From Magnetococcales bacterium (GTDB lineage Bacteria; Pseudomonadota; Magnetococcia; Magnetococcales; JADFWU01): a DNA stretch of 8,051 bases. Each line of letters starts with the position of its first letter. Positions within the stretch are counted from its first letter, which is position 1. Position numbers and translations under genes: made by a program. Under the pieces are notes generated by a model. It did no database searches, was not told the origin of the DNA, and was given only the letters and a program-made list of their open reading frames with translations. This document shows positions 1 through 6,000 of this stretch, in pieces. The DNA lies in contig JADFWU010000012.1 of assembly GCA_015234045.1 (NCBI GenBank), positions 72,800-80,850 of the forward strand, read 5' to 3'.

Positions 1-75
1 ACCCGCGCCATCCACATCATCTTCACTGATACCAGTCAGTGTTACGCTGTAACCATCGGCAACAGGTTGATCATT
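1..75 (-). repeat. Start of Trp-rich domain 4 (B class), cut by the window edge
   Basis: Residues 2659-2683, only the entry: NDQPVADGYSVTLTGISE, then DDVDGAG. All 25 residues, and all 75 bases, equal the start of domain 2, so this is a B-class domain opening. The array continues beyond position 1. Confidence 0.82.
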
Positions 76-84
76 GACCGAAGC
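1..84 (-). repeat. Exact 84-base direct repeat, copy 1
   Basis: Bases 1-84 equal bases 874-957 without a mismatch; the first difference is at 85 versus 958 (A versus G). It may extend past the window edge. The offset of 873 bases is exactly 291 codons, or two Trp-rich domains. Beyond base 84 the two copies are only partly similar. Confidence 0.95.
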
Positions 85-3000
85 AATCTCAAGGCTGACG
101 GTCTGCGTATCCGTACTGAACGCCGAACTGTCACCAACCGTGCTGGCATCCAGATAATCACCGGCAACACCATCGGTTTGATCCCAGGCCCGATAGGTAA
201 AGCTGGCACTGTCTCCATTATCACCATCCGGCTGATAGCGCAGATAGCTCTGGTCATCCAGCACCAAGGCGTTGTCTTCGCTCACCGATCCGACATCACT
301 CCAAGTAACACCATAATCGGTGGAGTACTGCCACACACCCGCACTGCCTGAACCATCATCAACCGCTGTAATAGCCATACCAACGGTGTCATAGTCCACA
401 TCCCAGGCATCGGAACCCAGAATCTCACTGACCATATTGCCGTACAGATCAACATCATCTTCGGTAATGCTGGTCCAGGACCAATCATAGGCGCTCAGTG
501 TTGGTGCATCATTGACATCAGACACATCCAGCGTAGCGGTTACCGTGTCATCGGAGAATGCAGAGGTGCTATCCAGTGTGGAGACATCCACCCAGGAATT
601 ACTGCTTTCACTGCTTTGATCCCAGATACGATACTCAAGAAAGGCCGTACCGCCATTCTCCTCATCCGGTTGGAAACGGATTAAATCTGTTGAAGCCAGC
701 AACAACGCACTTGTGGTGTCATAGGCTTCCAGATAGCTCCAGTTCACACCGTCATCAACGGAGTATTCCCAGTAGCCAGGATCGGTATCACCGGTATAGG
801 TCACCGCAATACCATGATCAATATCACTGCTGTCCACATCGCTGAAGCTGGGCAGAAGCTCGGATACAGAGTAACCCGCGCCATCCACATCATCTTCACT
901 GATACCAGTCAGTGTTACGCTGTAACCATCGGCAACAGGTTGATCATTGACCGAAGCGATTTCAAGTTGTGCGGTCTGACTATTTTCACTGAAAGCGGAC
1001 GTTCCACCAACCGTGGTTGCATCGACAAAATCACCAACGCTTCCAGAAGTCTGATCCCAAGCCAGATAGGTCAAACTGGCAAAATCACCATTTTCACCAT
1101 CCGGCAGATAGCGCACCATACTGGTGCCATCAAGCAACAGCGCATTATCCGCTGCGACACCACTTATCTCGGCCCAACTGCTACCACTGTCCAGAGAGTA
1201 TTGCCAAAAGCCACCGCTGTCTGAACCATCATCTACTGCAATCACTGCAAGGCCGGTGCTGGCATCAGCATCCACATCTGTGGCACCAGCATCAGCTATG
1301 TAGCTGCTTAGATCGTCATAGTAGGAGAAGTTATCTTCATCGGTGCTGGTTAACGACCATGTGGTCGAATCCATTACCGGCGCATCATTGGTATTTTCTA
1401 CCGTGACAGTAAACTCATGGGAAACAATGGCACCACTGGCATCAGTGGCTTCAATTGTGAGGGTTGCAGAACCTACCTGATCATTATCCGGCGTACCGGA
1501 GAAAACGTTTTGTGTTGCATCAAAGCTTAACCAACTGGAGAACGGATTGTCCGTCACTGACAGCGTATAACCATCCGCTTCGGAGGTGCTGAAGGTATCG
1601 GATGAAACGGTGTAGTAGAGGCTATCATCTTCGGTAGCTATCACATCACCGATGGCACTATTCAAGGCCAGATCACTGTTATCATTCAGTGTTGACTGGA
1701 AGTGCAACTGAGCTTCGGTAGCATCCACCAATTCAGGTGTTTCGGTATCCAGCGCATCGCTGAGGAATGCCGTCAGCGTGGTATCACTGGCGAAGTCTTC
1801 GGCAGATTGTGTGAAATCAATGGTAACACCAGAAGCCGCTGCAATGACTTCATCAGTGAGGGTAATACCGTTGCTGGCATCACCATCACTATCCAATGTT
1901 TGCAAAAACCGGATGATATTGGTGACTTGATCATTTTCAACACTATCCGCACCGTCAACCATATCCAATGGTGTGACCACACCCGCACCTGTGGCCGTAC
2001 CGATGACAATATCTCCGATGGAGAAGGTCACCGTCTCGCCGGGCGCATATTGGAAGTTACCTTCAGAGTCCGTCGTTCCTGAGAACGTTGCAGTGCTGAA
2101 GGTGATATTGCTCACCGCAGCATCTTCAAAGACACCTTCACCATTGACGGTAAGTGAAATATCTTGAGAAGCAGACAGATCATCGGCATCCGTGACAGTG
2201 ACGGTAATCACATAATCAGCAACTTCATCATTGGTGGCTGTATTGGTGAATGTCAGTGTTGAAGCATCAAAGCTCAACCAATCCGGCATGGCAGCACTAC
2301 CATCCACCGTCACCGAAACAGTGAGACCATCAGTGAGGCTTTCACCATCAATATCACTGAATGCGGTGGAATCCAGAGTGAATGACTCACCCGAGCCCGC
2401 CAAAATGGTGTAATCAACAAGCAGAGTTGCATCAATCTCAGGCGCATCATTCACCGCAGAGACTGACAGACTTAAGCCATAATCTGAATCGCTGAAGCTT
2501 TCACCATCAGAGACTTTGAACCGGAAGCTGGTATCACCATTGAAATCGGCATCCGGCGTAACGGAGAGCAGGCTGATATCAGCCGCGTCAATATTTTCAT
2601 AGCGTACCACCTCAGAGCCATTCAACCAGAGGTTGACATCCTCGGAGATTTCGGTAATCCGAATGGCAGACAATTCATCTCCATCGGGATCGCTGAAGGC
2701 AAAGTCCGTAGCACTAAGCGTATAGCTGCTGTCCTCATCAATGGTGATGATGTCACTATCAGCACCAACCGGCACTTCATTGACATCAACCAACGCAATA
2801 GAGAGGGCCTGAGTGTAGGTTAATCCTTGCGCATCGGTTGCCGTGATATCAACGGAGAGGCTGTCTGTGCTTTCATAGTCCAGACCCGTTCCAGCGTTGA
2901 TCATCAACTCATCCGCACTGTTAATGCTGAACAGAGCGCTGTCCGCACCACCGGTTATGCTGAAACCATGGCTATCACCGGAATCTGGATCTGTTGCAGA

Positions 3001-6000
3001 GAGAGCACCCAGGTTAACGGCATCACTGTCTGCCGAATTTTCGTCAACTGACATCTGATCTACCGTGATGGCAGTCGGTGCTTCATTGATATCTTCCACG
3101 GACAGAGTAAACACCGTAGAAGCCTGCTCACCACCTTGATCAGTGGCAGTAACCTTGATGGTCAGATCACCAACATCCGTACTGGCAGGCAGACCGGAGA
3201 AAATACCGGTGCTCTGTTCAAAACTGAGCCATTCCGGCAGTGCACCATCAGCGTCTGAAAGATTATCAACCGTATAGGAGAGAACATCACCGCTGTCCAG
3301 ATCCGCATCGTAGAACGCATCGGTAGCAATGGTGAAATCAAACTGAGTATTTTCATAGGCGGTCTGATCATCGATACCAAGATCAACAGACGGGCTGTTA
3401 TTTTCCAAAGTAACCGACAGATCCAAGTAGGTCACCGCCGTAGCACCACTCTCATCTTCAGCAGTGATTTCAATGGTGTAATCACCTTCCGTACCGTCTG
3501 CGGCTTTGACAATAAACGCACCGGCTGCTTGTTGATAATTAATCCAGCCAGGCAGATCAGTGGTAGTCGTACCATCCAAAAGAGCCGCTGTGATGGTCAG
3601 GCTATCACCATGAATGGAATCCTCATCGGTAAAAAGATCGTCAGACAGCGTGATACGCTGGCTCTTACCGATATCAACCTGAATACCATCCAATACCGCA
3701 TCGGCATTGACTACAGGTGCATCGTTGACATTTTCAACGGTGACGGTAAACACCGTTGAAGCAGTGAGACCGGCAGGATCAGCGGCACTCACTTTCAGTG
3801 GAACGGAACCAACCGCATTGTTGTCAGGATTGGCAGTTAATACGCCATCGACATCATCGAACACCAACCAGTCCGGCAACACGCCATCAGCATCATCCAG
3901 ATTGGTGACCGTATACGTCAGCGTATCACTGTTTTCATCACTGAATGCTGTTGTGGGAATGGTGAACGTGTCGCTCTCATCTTCAAGAACCGTCCAGTCT
4001 TCCAGTCCTTGATTCACCACAGGCGCTACATTGGATTCTGCAACCGTAAGTTGGAAGGCTGTTTGTGCCCATTCACCCTGCTCATCTGTGGCAGTGATAA
4101 TGATGGTGTACGTACCTGCATCAGCCGCCGCCGCTGTACCACTGAGGGAACCCTCTTGATCATCAAAGCTGATCCAGTCCGGCAATGAGGCATTATCATC
4201 AAGACCAGCGCTCAAAGTCAGGCTATCGCCATAATTCAGGTCAGCATCGCTAAACAACGCATCCGGCAAGATGATATCAAGGCTACCACCAATATCCAGA
4301 CTGGTATTATCAATAGAAACATCAGTATTGAGAACCGGTGCATCGTTGATGTTATCAACGGTCAAAGTCACAATCTGAGAAACACTCAGACCACCAGAAC
4401 CAACAGCGGAAATCTTAAGGGCAATATCACCGATATCATCATCACCGGGCGTACCGCTAAACACACCACTGGTCGTATCAAAGCTCAACCATTCCGGTAA
4501 CGCACCATCCGTTGCGGAAAGGTTTTCTACCGCATAACTCAGCGCCTGATCATCACCCGAAACAAATGCAGCATCTGGAATGGAATAGTCCAGGCTTACA
4601 TTCTCATCCACAGTGATCGCACTGAGTGTGCTACCAACTTCCGGCCCTTGATCAGGATCAACCACATCCAGCGTGAAACTTCGCTGCACAGATTCACCAT
4701 CATCATCCGTGGCAGTGACGCGCAGATCATAGGAACCTTCATCAGCTGCGGCTGGCAGACCATATAGCGTGTTGGCAACCGCATCAAAGCTCAACCAATC
4801 CGGCAGAGTGTCACTGCTTTCCGAACGCACAGACAGGGTCAAATTGTCACCATGAATCAGATCATCATCAGAGAACAGATCATCCGACAGGGTCAGTTCG
4901 TAGCCCTCGTTAATATCTGCACTCTGATCATCCAGAGTCACTTCGCTATTTACGGTAGGTGCATCGTTGACATTGACAACAGTGAGCGTAAACACCGTGG
5001 AGGCCGATTCACCATCACCATCGGTGGCGGTTACTTTGAGTGTAATATCACCGACATCCGCATTAACTGGATCACCACTGAATGTACCTGTTTCACCGTC
5101 GAAACTGAGCCACTCAGGCAAACCTTCGGCACTGCCCAAACGGGCTATGTCATAAGTCAGCACATCATTTTCATCCGCATCGGAAAACGCACCGGATGGA
5201 ATGGTGAATTCAAGGGTTTCACCTTCATTCACTGATTGGGCTGAAATACCACTGCCCACTTCAGGCGCGTTATTGACGGCTGTGACGGTTAAATCAAAGT
5301 TTTCAGACGCTGTTGAACCGGTCTCATCAGTGACCGTGACCTTAATCTCCAACACACCATCTTCGGTGGGTGTACCGCTGAAGGTTTGTGAATCATCATC
5401 AAAGCTCAACCAATCGGGCAACGCAGCACCACTGGTCAGTGTGGCACTGTAACTAAGTTGATCATCGACATCATCATCGGTAAACAGATCACTTGGCAGT
5501 GACAACTCCATGCTCTGATCAACAAACACCTCGGCATCATCCATAGTGCCGATTTTTTCTGGTGCATCGTTGACATTCTCAACACTCAGGTCGAGTACTT
5601 CTGATACCGATTCACCATAGGGATCAGTAGCGGTAATACGGATCGCATACGCACCAACCGCATCATTATCCGGCGTTCCACTGAAAGTCTGCGAGGCACT
5701 ATCAAAGCTTAACCAATCTGGCAAACCGGAACCAAGATCCAAATCCGTAGCAGTCAGCGTCAGGTTGTCTTCATCAGCATCTGAGAAGAGATCTGTCGGC
5801 AAGGTCAGGGTAAACAGCGTGTCTTCAGTCGCCGATCCATCGGGCATTTCACCACTGAATATTGGGGCGGTATTAAAGGCCGCGACATCAAGACTCCAAA
5901 GCGCACTGGCTGATTCACCGGATTCATCTGTGGCAGTCACAGTGATATCAAGCGTACCGATATCCGCTGCGGCAGGTGTACCACTGAAGCTCAAACTGCC

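Noticed and set aside
814-1406. Overlapping plus-strand frames at 814-1224 (136 codons) and 1017-1406 (129 codons) as possible genes
   Set aside because: They are antisense to the Trp-rich domains, overlap each other in different phases, and their sequences are low-complexity by-products of the acidic repeat. No ribosome binding site or family resemblance is seen.
1702-2082. Plus-strand frame at 1702-2082 as a gene
   Set aside because: Antisense to the NIIRFLQ module, which shows clear protein-level conservation on the minus strand in the repeat-wide phase.
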